Assembly (NCBI GenBank): GCA_028293725.1
Contig: JAQGOE010000179.1
Span: 1 to 54,152, forward strand
Source: Gammaproteobacteria bacterium
GTDB lineage: Bacteria; Pseudomonadota; Gammaproteobacteria; Steroidobacterales; Steroidobacteraceae
Reading direction: 5' to 3'
Length of the DNA: 54,152 bases
Each line of letters starts with the position of its first letter. Within the stretch, counting starts at the first letter, position 1. Shown here piece by piece: positions 7,202-15,462 of the stretch. The notes beneath the pieces were generated by a model. That model searched no databases. It was not told the DNA's origin and saw nothing but the letters and a program-made list of their open reading frames with translations. Both the position numbers and the translations under genes were made by a program.

Positions 7202-9406
7202 TTAAAACGAGATGTTATACGTGACGGTGTACTTGCGCCCCTGGATCGCATAGTAGGTCGTATTGCTGGTGCCGACCTCGTTGACGATCTGGAAGGTGTT
7301 GAGGAGGTTCGAGCAACCCAGCGTAATGGAGCCGTAGGATACGGTCTTGTAGGTGATGTCGCCATCCATCAGGTTGTAAGGGGTGGTGACCCAGCGGTTG
7401 ACGGAGGTCGTCGGGTAGCTGGAGTTCAGGTTCATGCCCCAGAAGTGGGTTTCGACCAGGTCCACGGCCAGAAAGTGGGTCGGGGTATAGTCGAAGCGGA
7501 TGACCGCCTTGTCCGGATCCTGCCCGACGGTGGAGGCAGGGGTGATGTGCAGATCCACCGGCTGCCCCGGGGCGAGGGAGGTGAAGGCCATCATGCGCGA
7601 GTAGGAGCCGCTGACCCTGTACTGGTGATTGAAGCGCCACTCCCCGGTGAACTCGAGGCCCTTGCGGACCTGCGGATTGCGCGACACCGACTGCAGCAAT
7701 GTGTTGGGATCGGTGACGACCAGGGTGCTGGCCGGGGAGCGGTCATAGTAGATGTCGGTGCCGACATTGCCGTGTACGCCGCGCCAGTTCACCCCGGCCT
7801 CGTAGCTGGTGGTGAGGATGGGATTGACGTTGACGACCGTGTTGATGTTCTGCCCCGGCTTGTTGGTGTTGCGGATGACCGTGCCGATGTCGGGCAGGTC
7901 GTACCCTTGCGAGAAGCCTAGGAACGTGGACCAGCCCGCCGGCAGGCGATAGACCACACCGGCGTTGTACACGGAGGTGTTATAGGACTTCGTGCCACCG
8001 CCGAACACCACGCCATCCGTGGCCGGGGCGGTCTCGTAGAGCGTGCGGAAGGTGGGCACGGAGATCTGGCCCGCCTGGTAGCGCGCGCCGCCGCTGAAGG
8101 TCAGCGGGCCTAAGTCGTAGCTCCCCTGGACATAGCCGGAATTGGCCGTGAAGTGCAGATCGGGCAGCCACACCCGGTTGGTCAGGACCAGGTACTGGGA
8201 GGTATCGTCCTTGTTGTAGTCGTAACCGAAGTTGAGGTCGAAGCCCTCGAGGAAGAAATCATTCTTGGCCCAGTAGGCCTTGACGCCCTCCTTGTTGCTG
8301 CGCACGGAGGAGGCATCGATCAGGGTGCCGATGGGGGCGAAGTGCGGATCCTGCTTACTGGGATCGATAACGCCGGTGTTGGGGAGATTCTCTCTCCCGA
8401 GGTAGCCGAGCACCGTGAGGGTACCGCCGAAGAGGGCGTTATTGATGTAGCTGGCGCTGGCCTCGCGGATGTGGTTGGCGAACGGCGGGCCCGGATTGGG
8501 GCCCCTCACCGAGGTCTGCACGATGCCCTTCGCCCGGTTGCCGGGGGTCAGGCTGTTGTAATCGTTACCGCCGACCAGGTCGTAGTTGTTGAAGTAGGCC
8601 TGCAGGCGTTGCGCGTTGTCCGCGCCGAAGTTGTACCCCAGCTTGGCCGTGATCGCATTGGCCGTGGAATCCATGTAGGAGCCGTTGCTGTTGAGGTATT
8701 CCAGATTTCCCCGGGCGTCGTAATACATCGGCCGGGACTGCGTGCCGACGGCCAGCAGGAAGTCCACCTGCTCCTTCTTGACCATGGTGAGACCGGTGGC
8801 TTTCCACCCGATCCAGTTGGAGTGCAACTGCGTCTCCATCGCGGTCTGCACCGTGTTCACCACGCCCTCGACCGTGGGTGACTTGGTGATGTAGTTGATC
8901 ATGCCGCCGGAGCCGCCCAGGCCCTCGATGGCCGAGGCGCCGTTGACCACCTCGATGTGATCGATCAGCAGGGGGTCGACCATGGCGGAGGACATGCGCC
9001 CGATGTCGCGTAACGGGGTGGAGATCAACACCCCGTCCAGGAAGAACTGCGGCCGTTTGCCGCGCAACAGTTCCCCTGAGGTGGACAGATCGTCAAAGGA
9101 GGCGGTGTAGCCGGGGATCGCCTGCGCGAGCACTTCGTTCGGGTCCAGCGAACTCAACTGGACATTCTCCAGGTCCTGCCCGCCGATGGAGACCACCGAG
9201 CCGGGTATGTGGTCGACCGCCCGAGCCGTGCGGGTCGCGGTCACCACGACGGTCGGGGTGTATAATTCCACCGCCTCTTCCCTGGCAGAACTGTCGGGGA
9301 CATCCGCCGGTTCGGCCGCTGCGGAAAAAGCCGGTGTTACCGCCACCAGACCCACTGCCAGGGTACCCGCGGCAATCAACATGAAACGATCGCTCGATGA
9401 CGTCAC
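7202..9406 (-). CDS. TonB-dependent outer-membrane receptor
   Basis: A 734-residue TonB-dependent transporter with a signal peptide (cleavage near AFSAAAE), a TonB-box-like TVVVTATR at about residue 52, a plug domain (FLDGVLISTPLRD, IEVVNGASAIEGLGGSGGMINYITK) and a beta-barrel ending in the expected aromatic residue (NISF). GTG at 9406 is taken as start because GGGAGA lies 8 bases upstream; the ATG at 9382 has no such site. It probably imports the locus substrate or a chelate of it across the outer membrane with proton-motive energy. It leads the operon with the tannase and CoA-transferase. Operator site 5 lies 157 bp upstream. Confidence 0.92.
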   Translation of the reverse strand: MTSSSDRFMLIAAGTLAVGLVAVTPAFSAAAEPADVPDSSAREEAVELYTPTVVVTATRTARAVDHIPGSVVSIGGQDLENVQLSSLDPNEVLAQAIPGYTASFDDLSTSGELLRGKRPQFFLDGVLISTPLRDIGRMSSAMVDPLLIDHIEVVNGASAIEGLGGSGGMINYITKSPTVEGVVNTVQTAMETQLHSNWIGWKATGLTMVKKEQVDFLLAVGTQSRPMYYDARGNLEYLNSNGSYMDSTANAITAKLGYNFGADNAQRLQAYFNNYDLVGGNDYNSLTPGNRAKGIVQTSVRGPNPGPPFANHIREASASYINNALFGGTLTVLGYLGRENLPNTGVIDPSKQDPHFAPIGTLIDASSVRSNKEGVKAYWAKNDFFLEGFDLNFGYDYNKDDTSQYLVLTNRVWLPDLHFTANSGYVQGSYDLGPLTFSGGARYQAGQISVPTFRTLYETAPATDGVVFGGGTKSYNTSVYNAGVVYRLPAGWSTFLGFSQGYDLPDIGTVIRNTNKPGQNINTVVNVNPILTTSYEAGVNWRGVHGNVGTDIYYDRSPASTLVVTDPNTLLQSVSRNPQVRKGLEFTGEWRFNHQYRVSGSYSRMMAFTSLAPGQPVDLHITPASTVGQDPDKAVIRFDYTPTHFLAVDLVETHFWGMNLNSSYPTTSVNRWVTTPYNLMDGDITYKTVSYGSITLGCSNLLNTFQIVNEVGTSNTTYYAIQGRKYTVTYNISF

Positions 9407-9562
9407 TTTAGTTATCTCCCCCGCTTTGTTGATCGAAAGTCGAACTCAAAGTCTTTGGTGTGAAGAAACGCCCGCGGAACACGGTGCGTTACACCAGCGT
9501 CTGCGCCAGAGATTCAGTGCGCTCGGACCCCCGCACGTATCTCGAGGTCTAAAAAGATAATA

Positions 9563-9588
9563 TTGTTTTTTTACTCGCATCAGAACAA
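9563..9588. promoter_or_regulatory. Operator site 5 (7-12-7 palindrome, TonB operon)
   Basis: TTGTTTT (9563-9569) and AGAACAA (9582-9588) are separated by 12 bp and pair in 6 of 7 positions. The site is the only AT-rich element in the 213-bp gap between the stop at 9620 and the receptor start at 9406, where the receptor operon promoter must lie. It is weaker than sites 1-4 at half-site positions 5 and 6. Confidence 0.6.
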
Positions 9589-9619
9589 TTTGTCGAGCGA
9601 TGATTTTCGATGCATCTCT

Positions 9620-10405
9620 TCAGGGCGAATGCAGCGGCTGCAGCGCCTCCGCAATGGTGTTTTCGCTCTCGATGCGAATCGTCTGCTTGATGGCATTGAG
9701 CTGTTTCCATTCCGGGTTGTCCTGCAGGCCCAGGCGCACCTTCGCCACGGTCTCTTCGCGGCGGCCGAAGGATTCCAGGTTGCGGTAACGCAGGATGAAC
9801 AGTGAATCCCAGGGGGGTCCGACCTGGTACCGGTTCATGAATATGCGGTAACCCACCAGCACCCCTTCTCGCATCCAACCGGCGACCTGCGGCATGACGT
9901 ACGCATCGACGTACTTCCGGTACTGATCGGCTGATGAGTATTCGTATGGAATCACGTAGTAGACACCTTCCTCCTCCGGCCCCGGATCGTCCGCCTGGGC
10001 TTCCCAGGGAAGATCGGCCGAGTACGTGTTGAGCGGCTTTGCCAGGCGAAGCCCGGCGGCATTCAGTCCGCCCGGAAGGGTTCGCTCAATCTGCTTCCAG
10101 CGCTGAGTCTCGCCATAGCTCGTAAAACGCAGAATGGTCATCGCATCCCACGTATCCGCGGTCGTGAACGGATTGAAGAGGATTTGATAGCTACCCAGCA
10201 CTCCAGTGCTTTTCAGTTGCGCCAGCCGTGGAGACAGGTCTTTTTGCAGGTAAGTGCGAAACGCGGGGCGGTTCGCCGGCTCGCTGCGATACGCAATGAG
10301 CAAGCTGGTGGGTCCGCCCCCCGCCTGGCCGCGAGCGACTGACATCGATGTCAACGCCACGGTCACGATGCATGCCGCTACGAAATTGGTGTATCTGACT
10401 ATCAT
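9620..10405 (-). CDS. Secreted protein with two dimeric alpha/beta-barrel (NIPSNAP-like) repeats
   Basis: The 261-residue product has a signal peptide (FVAACIVTVALTSMSVARG) and two related halves. Each half has the pattern tyrosine-rich strand, helix, GVLGSYQILFN or GVLVGYRIFMN, then a WDAMTILRF or WDSLFILRY strand. This looks like two fused ferredoxin-like dimeric-barrel units, a fold used by NIPSNAP and EthD-like proteins. No catalytic residue is evident, so function is unknown; binding of a hydrophobic or aromatic ligand in the periplasm is possible. The start ATG at 10405 is chosen for the signal peptide. The gene is divergent from the C45 hydrolase, with operator site 4 between them. Confidence 0.7.
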   Translation of the reverse strand: MIVRYTNFVAACIVTVALTSMSVARGQAGGGPTSLLIAYRSEPANRPAFRTYLQKDLSPRLAQLKSTGVLGSYQILFNPFTTADTWDAMTILRFTSYGETQRWKQIERTLPGGLNAAGLRLAKPLNTYSADLPWEAQADDPGPEEEGVYYVIPYEYSSADQYRKYVDAYVMPQVAGWMREGVLVGYRIFMNRYQVGPPWDSLFILRYRNLESFGRREETVAKVRLGLQDNPEWKQLNAIKQTIRIESENTIAEALQPLHSP

Positions 10406-10479
10406 GAACGCCTCACAGCAGACCCCTGATGTCTGACACTCGACCCGGTCGCCAGCCGGCAAAAGCTTCAGGTCGTAAA

Positions 10480-10505
10480 TTGCATTATAATGTGTGAAAA
10501 TACAA
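10480..10505. promoter_or_regulatory. Operator site 4 (7-12-7 palindrome)
   Basis: TTGCATT (10480-10486) and AATACAA (10499-10505) pair in 6 of 7 positions across 12 bp. The site lies 39 bp before the C45 hydrolase ATG and 74 bp before the divergent barrel-protein ATG. A TATAAT hexamer (10486-10491) overlaps it, as expected for a repressor that blocks polymerase. Confidence 0.75.
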
Positions 10506-10544
10506 CTGGCGCTTCCTTGACGCCACCCACGTGGAGACCTTTTC

Positions 10545-11681
10545 ATGGCGCAGCCCTGCCGTCTCATCGACCTGGCCGGATCACCTCACGAGCGCGGGGT
10601 CCAATACGGCCGGCAGGCCGCCCAGGAAATCGCTCGCTCAGTGGGTCACTATGGCGCCCAAGCCAAGGCCCTCGGCTTGGATCGCCACCGGTTGGCGCAG
10701 TTGGTGGGCGAGTACCTGCCGGTCCTCGAAACTTTCGATCAGCGCCAGGTCGAGGAAATGCGCGGCATCGCGGCCGGCGCCGAAGTCAGCTTCGAGCAGA
10801 TCGTGCTGGTCAACGCGCGTACGGAGTTGCTCCAGTCCGCCCGCCGGGAGCTCGACGGCTGCACGGGCGCCGTCGTCCGGCCAGAGGCAACACGAGACAA
10901 GCGCTTGATTCACGCCCACAACTGGGATTGGAAGTACGAGTCCGCCGAGTCCTGCGTCATCCTGCGAATACGCAACGAGGATGGGCCTGACATCCTGACG
11001 TTTACAGAGGCGGGCGCACTCGCCCGGTTTGGCTTCAACGCCCGCGGGATCTGCATTACAGCCAACGGGCTCGATTGTGACCGGGACTATCGCCGGGCGG
11101 GGGTCCCGCTGGCGCTCATCCGGCGAAAAGTCCTCGAGCAGGCTCACCTTGCGCTCGCATTGCGGATCGCCTACTGCACACCCAAGTCGGGATCGAACAA
11201 CATCATCATCAGCCATGCCGCTTCCGGCCTGGTCTATGACTTCGAATGCGCGCCGGATGAGACTTTCATGGTCGAGCCGCAAAAGGGTGTGCTCGTGCAC
11301 ACCAATCATTGGCTCAGCCCCATCGCACTGACCAAGTTGCAGGAGCGTGGCTTGGCCGATGCGCCCTCCAGCTTCTACCGCGAGGTGCGCGCTCGCGAGG
11401 CGCTGGCGGCCAAGGCGGGCGACGTGACGGTCGACGATGTAATGGCAGTCATGTTGGACGATTTTGAGACCCCGTGGTCGATTTGTTACCCACCGCGGGC
11501 CGCCAGTCCGACAGATCCGAGTATCTACGCGACTGTGGCCACCTTGGTCATGCGTCCCATACTGGGCGAAATGCGCGTTGCCATGCTACCGGCGCTGGAT
11601 GAGCGCTTCACCCACTACACACTCGAGATGGAGGGCGCTACTTTCCCGACAACTGAGGCCATGAGAGCGCCGACGAGTTGA
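10545..11681 (+). CDS. C45 family Ntn hydrolase (acyl-CoA:6-APA acyltransferase-like)
   Basis: The 378-residue protein matches the C45 autoproteolytic family. Cys106 in ELDGCTGAVV fits the Gly-Cys-Thr cleavage site at which the precursor is cut to expose the N-terminal nucleophile. The chain before it (about 105 residues) is the usual alpha subunit, and HAHNWDWKY and LVHTNHWL are conserved beta-subunit segments. Fungal members move acyl groups on and off 6-aminopenicillanic acid; most bacterial relatives are uncharacterised amidases. GGAG lies 8 bases before the ATG at 10545. No signal peptide is seen, so it should act in the cytoplasm. Its end overlaps the convergent serine hydrolase by 44 bp. 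Operator site 4 controls it. Confidence 0.82.
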   Translation: MAQPCRLIDLAGSPHERGVQYGRQAAQEIARSVGHYGAQAKALGLDRHRLAQLVGEYLPVLETFDQRQVEEMRGIAAGAEVSFEQIVLVNARTELLQSARRELDGCTGAVVRPEATRDKRLIHAHNWDWKYESAESCVILRIRNEDGPDILTFTEAGALARFGFNARGICITANGLDCDRDYRRAGVPLALIRRKVLEQAHLALALRIAYCTPKSGSNNIIISHAASGLVYDFECAPDETFMVEPQKGVLVHTNHWLSPIALTKLQERGLADAPSSFYREVRAREALAAKAGDVTVDDVMAVMLDDFETPWSICYPPRAASPTDPSIYATVATLVMRPILGEMRVAMLPALDERFTHYTLEMEGATFPTTEAMRAPTS

Positions 11682-13086
11682 CATTCACACTGCGCTCTAC
11701 CGTGACACTATCGTTGTCAAACCGGCAGACAACAGTGTCCCGGAAGGCTGTCTCAGCGAAGATCCAGATCATCCGCAGAGTGTTCTCATCAGTCCAGGCG
11801 GCACTGGCGACGACCACGGCGGACTGAAGAGAGTAACCGTGGTGCAGGTCCGCACCAGGGACATCGGTGCGACTCTCGATCCAGTCACGCAAACCGCAAA
11901 CGACGCTATGATCCCCTGAGGCATCCACGAGATGAAACACGCAGCGGTCATTTCCAAACACGAATCTCACTGCGGTCACTCCGAGCGGATTCGGCTCGAT
12001 TCGGAAGGTCTTGCCACTGATACGCGCGACGGTGTTGGAAGAATTGGCCGCTATCGGCGGTTGCACGCCGGCAGCTACGAGTCTCGAGCGCAAGTGCGTA
12101 TCGGCCTTCTGCGCCTCACTTGCAGGCAATTGCTCCTCGAACGCGCGCGGAAAGTGCCGCTGCACGATGGGACGGTACACCCGACTGCCTTCCTGCGCCG
12201 CGCCCACCACGGCCAACGCAGCCTCGTGGCGCGGGAAAACCATCACAAATTGCATGAAGATCCCGATCGCCGCGTAAGTACCGTCTGGCGTCGTGGTCCA
12301 TTGATAACCGTAGTCGTCTCCGTGCGAGCGCGTCGCCTCCGCGATCCAGGCCTCGGAGAGAATGCGCCGGCCTTCCCAAAGCCCGCCTTGCGCGTGCAGG
12401 ACCCCCAACTTGAGCAGATCCGCGGTCTTCATGGTGAGACCGTTGCCACCCGGATTGACGTTATCCGGCCCGAGATCCCACTCCTCTGCCACGATTCCGA
12501 GCGGCGCAAAGAAGCGCGGCTTCAGGTATTCGTGCAGTGTCTGGCCTGTGACCTTCGTGAGAATGGCGGACAGCATGTAGCTGGCGGCACTGGTGTACAT
12601 GAAGGTGGTACCGGGGTGGTACACCAGCGGAATCTTGAAGAACTCAGCCGTCCAGCTGGTGGAGATGCCTCTCCAGATCGAACCAGAGGTTTCCGCAGCG
12701 TGTCCCGCGCGCATCGTCAGCAGATGCTCCACGGTCATCGATGCGAGCTTAGCGTCGATACTCCCGGAGATCAGCTCCGGGAAGAACGAGACGACCTTAT
12801 CCTCCAGCCGGAAGCGCCCTTCCTCGAGCGCCATGCCAATGGCACATGCCATGACACTCTTGGTGGCCGAATGCATGATGCGGGGACGATCCGCCCGGTA
12901 AGGCCACCGCCAGCCTTCGGCCACCACGCGGCCGGCTCGATGGAGCATCAGTCCATGTATGTCGAGACCGGCGGCCGCGGCGTCATCCAGAAATGCTGCC
13001 ACGATTGCCGCGTTGACGCCCGCCTCGCGCGGCTCGCCGCGCCTGAGACTGTCCGAATGCGTGTCGATTGCCTGTTTGTCCGTCAT
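11638..13086 (-). CDS. Beta-lactamase-fold serine hydrolase (class C/esterase/DD-peptidase type)
   Basis: A 482-residue cytoplasmic-looking hydrolase of the class C beta-lactamase superfamily. The SxxK motif is Ser73-Ala-Thr-Lys76 (HSATKS), the Tyr motif is Tyr164 (MYTSAASY) and HGDDYGYQW fits the third active-site strand region. The last 150 residues form an extra C-terminal domain. GAGGGGAG precedes the ATG at 13086. The superfamily includes D-aminopeptidases, esterases and beta-lactamases; lack of a signal peptide argues against a periplasmic resistance enzyme. It is divergent from the PepSY gene with operator site 3 only 21 bp upstream of its start, and converges on the C45 hydrolase. Confidence 0.85.
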   Translation of the reverse strand: MTDKQAIDTHSDSLRRGEPREAGVNAAIVAAFLDDAAAAGLDIHGLMLHRAGRVVAEGWRWPYRADRPRIMHSATKSVMACAIGMALEEGRFRLEDKVVSFFPELISGSIDAKLASMTVEHLLTMRAGHAAETSGSIWRGISTSWTAEFFKIPLVYHPGTTFMYTSAASYMLSAILTKVTGQTLHEYLKPRFFAPLGIVAEEWDLGPDNVNPGGNGLTMKTADLLKLGVLHAQGGLWEGRRILSEAWIAEATRSHGDDYGYQWTTTPDGTYAAIGIFMQFVMVFPRHEAALAVVGAAQEGSRVYRPIVQRHFPRAFEEQLPASEAQKADTHLRSRLVAAGVQPPIAANSSNTVARISGKTFRIEPNPLGVTAVRFVFGNDRCVFHLVDASGDHSVVCGLRDWIESRTDVPGADLHHGYSLQSAVVVASAAWTDENTLRMIWIFAETAFRDTVVCRFDNDSVTVERSVNVNSSALSWPQLSGK

Positions 13087-13107
13087 ATGCTCCCCTCGAG
13101 GCATATT

Positions 13108-13133
13108 TTGTATTTTTATCGGGTATAATGCAA
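13108..13133. promoter_or_regulatory. Operator site 3 (7-12-7 palindrome)
   Basis: TTGTATT (13108-13114) and AATGCAA (13127-13133) with a 12-bp spacer. It lies between the serine hydrolase (start 13086) and the PepSY gene (start 13204). Both half-sites are identical to those of site 2 and part of the spacer (TATCG) is shared too, which argues for selection rather than chance. Confidence 0.78.
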
Positions 13134-13203
13134 ACAGCTTTTGGGACCACCGCGAACGGTTGAGGCAAACCATGACAGCGCTGCGCGGCGTCGCAATACC
13201 GGC

Positions 13204-14445
13204 ATGATCAGATGGGCCATTTACCAGCTTCACTGGCTGCTCGGAATCACCGCCGGTGTAGTGCTGAGCGTGATGGGCGTCACCGGCGCCATCATGGCTT
13301 TCGAGGACGAGATCATGACGGCCTCGAGTCAGGGGATCGTCGCTGTACCGGTGCGGACAGCTGACGCAGTCATGTCTCCGGACGCGCTGCTCGCACATTT
13401 TATCGAGCAGTCACCGGACTCGATGCCTATCAAGCTCACCGTGTTTCCCGAGCCGGGAAAGTCAGCGCGGCTCGTTTACAGGTCGCGGTCCGAAGAGGCG
13501 ATTGCCGCCGCGGAGGACAACACCGACGGCACCTACCTGAATCCCTACACCGGCGCGGTGTTGGGCAAGGCAGTCGGCGAGAGATTCTTCGACACTGTGC
13601 GCTCGCTGCACCGCTATCTGCTGCTGCCACACAACCGCGCGGGCGCTGGACGGCTCATCACCACATTCGCCGCAGGCTGTTTGGTATTTTCCGCGCTCTC
13701 GGGCCTCTACCTGCGCTGGCCGCGGCGGCGCGCCCTGGATTGGCGGGCCTGGCTCAAACCCGATCTGCGGCGGCGAGGCCGCAACCTGTACTGGTCTTTG
13801 CACTCCGTGGCGGGGACGTGGGTGTTCCTGATCTTCCTCGTGTTTGCCATCACTGGGCCGACCTTCGCCTACGACGCGTACCGCGATGAGCTGACTGCCC
13901 TGCTCACCTGGACAAACGCTCCGCCGGCCAAGCCCGTAGCCCGAGACGCGCCAGCACTCCAATCCAGGGGCCAACCCGGCGGCAAGCCGGCCCCCCTCGC
14001 ACCACTGGACGCCGTGTGGGCGGGATTTCAGGCCGTAGTTCACACTGACGTCACCACGGTCCTCTTCCCGGTCTCGCAGAAAGCCACCGCGACGGTCACT
14101 GTCCGGTACCTCACCCGCGACTCGCCTCACTATCGCGCCTACAACGAGATCACCCTGGATCGCGGTTCAGGGAAGGTCGTCAGCCACAACCTCTACGCGC
14201 GCCAGTCTCTGGGAAAACGGATTTCGGTCGCGATGCTGTCCGTGCATCGCGGCAAGGTGTTTGGATTCGTGGGAGCGGTCGTGTTCATGGTGGCCGCCCT
14301 GATGGTGCCACTCTTCTGTATCACCGGTTATCTGCTGTACCTGGACCGACGCCGCAAGAAGGCTAACGCCAGAACTGCCCGGCACGCTACCTCGGAAACA
14401 ACTGAGAGGCACGGAGGTTTCAGGCCACCAGCGAGAGGTACATAA
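13204..14445 (+). CDS. PepSY-associated TM helix protein (iron-siderophore reductase-like)
   Basis: The 413-residue membrane protein has four predicted transmembrane segments: about residues 8-32 (LLGITAGVVLSVMGVTGAI), a second after a periplasmic PepSY-like region (LITTFAAGCLVFSALSGLYL), a third (GTWVFLIFLVFAITG) and a fourth near the C-terminus (AVVFMVAALMVPLFCITGYL). It fits the PepSY_TM family, often found beside TonB receptors and thought to act in siderophore reduction or uptake. Histidines in transmembrane segments (QLHW, LHSVAG) could bind haem. The start at 13204 is taken because the first segment follows at once. The partner receptor would be the one at 7202-9406. Confidence 0.82.
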   Translation: MIRWAIYQLHWLLGITAGVVLSVMGVTGAIMAFEDEIMTASSQGIVAVPVRTADAVMSPDALLAHFIEQSPDSMPIKLTVFPEPGKSARLVYRSRSEEAIAAAEDNTDGTYLNPYTGAVLGKAVGERFFDTVRSLHRYLLLPHNRAGAGRLITTFAAGCLVFSALSGLYLRWPRRRALDWRAWLKPDLRRRGRNLYWSLHSVAGTWVFLIFLVFAITGPTFAYDAYRDELTALLTWTNAPPAKPVARDAPALQSRGQPGGKPAPLAPLDAVWAGFQAVVHTDVTTVLFPVSQKATATVTVRYLTRDSPHYRAYNEITLDRGSGKVVSHNLYARQSLGKRISVAMLSVHRGKVFGFVGAVVFMVAALMVPLFCITGYLLYLDRRRKKANARTARHATSETTERHGGFRPPARGT

Positions 14446-14520
14446 TACGCTCATGACCTCCTCGTTCACGTGCAGAAAGAGCCGCGAGACTGTACATTTC
14501 AACGCAATGAGCATGCGCAT

Positions 14521-15462
14521 ATGACGATGGTAAAGACACGGCGCGCGAGCGCCAAAACGGCAAAGTTCTCAGACCCGAGCCCGCTGCAGGCCGAGCTGGC
14601 AGGGCGGATTTTGCGTTCGTTGCACGAGCAGGGTGCCGGCGCCGGGCATCACCTCGTCGAGCAGGACCTGTGTCGCCAGTTTGGCGTGTCCCGGACTCCC
14701 GTCCGCGGCGCCCTCAAGCTGCTGGCCGACGATGGTCGCGTCGAGGCGCGCGCCAATCGGGGCTTTATCCTGCTCAAGCCGGTCACCGCTGTCTCGGACA
14801 GCGACCCGGTTGATCCGCAGGATGAGGAAGACAAGCAGTTATTCATCGCTATTGCCAAGGCACGCAACACCGGGAAGCTGCCCGTGGAGGTCGCGCAACA
14901 GGAAGTCGTGCGGATGTTCGATGCCAAGTTGCCTACCGTGCTGCGAGTCCTGCGCCAGATGTCCGAGCTCGGGCTCGTGGAACGCAAGCCGGGCAATGGC
15001 TGGTCGTTCATGGCCTCGATCGACTCGACCCGCACGCGCTCGGAAAGCTACGCGTTCCGTCGCGCCATCGAGCCTGCAGTGCTGTTACAGCCCACTTTTC
15101 AGCTCGACCGCGAATGGGCGCAGCAGTCGCGCGCGCGGCACCTGGAGTTTCGCCGCAAACCCTGGCGTGACACCCTCGCCGTGAAGTTCTACGAAGTGAA
15201 TTCAGACTTCCACGAGCAGCTCGCCCGCTGCTCCGGCAACCGCTATATGTTGAGTGCCGTGCAACGGCAGATCCAGCTGCGCACCTTCATGAACTACCAA
15301 TGGGTATATGGCGTGGAGCGGGTGCAGGCGTCCATCGACGAGCATCTCGCCATTCTGACTGCCCTGGAAGCCAACCGGAACCAGGATGCGGCCGTGTTGA
15401 TGGAAGGTCACCTCCTCGCCAGTCGCCGGGTTAACGAGCAGATTCCGCAGGTTCCGGAGTAG
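14521..15462 (+). CDS. GntR-family regulator with two tandem winged-helix domains and FCD domain
   Basis: This 313-residue protein has a standard GntR winged helix at about residues 20-86 (VEQDLCRQFGVSRTPVRGAL, then the wing at ANRGFILL). A second winged helix follows at about 105-165 (QEVVRMFDAKLPTVLRVLRQ, LGLVERKPGNGWSF). An FCD ligand-binding domain at 175-305 keeps possible metal/ligand residues in DFHEQLA, DEHLAIL and EGHL. Typical FadR/VanR members have only one winged helix of about 230-250 residues in all. It is the only DNA-binding regulator in the first 40 kb and so the best candidate to bind the six palindromes. The start is uncertain: no good ribosome site precedes 14521. Its end overlaps the ABC ATPase gene by 32 bp. 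Confidence 0.85.
   Translation: MTMVKTRRASAKTAKFSDPSPLQAELAGRILRSLHEQGAGAGHHLVEQDLCRQFGVSRTPVRGALKLLADDGRVEARANRGFILLKPVTAVSDSDPVDPQDEEDKQLFIAIAKARNTGKLPVEVAQQEVVRMFDAKLPTVLRVLRQMSELGLVERKPGNGWSFMASIDSTRTRSESYAFRRAIEPAVLLQPTFQLDREWAQQSRARHLEFRRKPWRDTLAVKFYEVNSDFHEQLARCSGNRYMLSAVQRQIQLRTFMNYQWVYGVERVQASIDEHLAILTALEANRNQDAAVLMEGHLLASRRVNEQIPQVPE

Noticed and set aside
10545..13086. Beta-lactam biosynthesis or resistance cluster
   Set aside because: The C45, beta-lactamase-fold and CmcJ names suggest it, but there is no ACV synthetase, isopenicillin N synthase or exported beta-lactamase, and all three families are much wider than their type members.
11932..13128. 398-codon plus-strand frame over the serine hydrolase
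   Set aside because: Antisense shadow of a gene with a SxxK motif and a good ribosome site; histidine/arginine-rich product with no domain.
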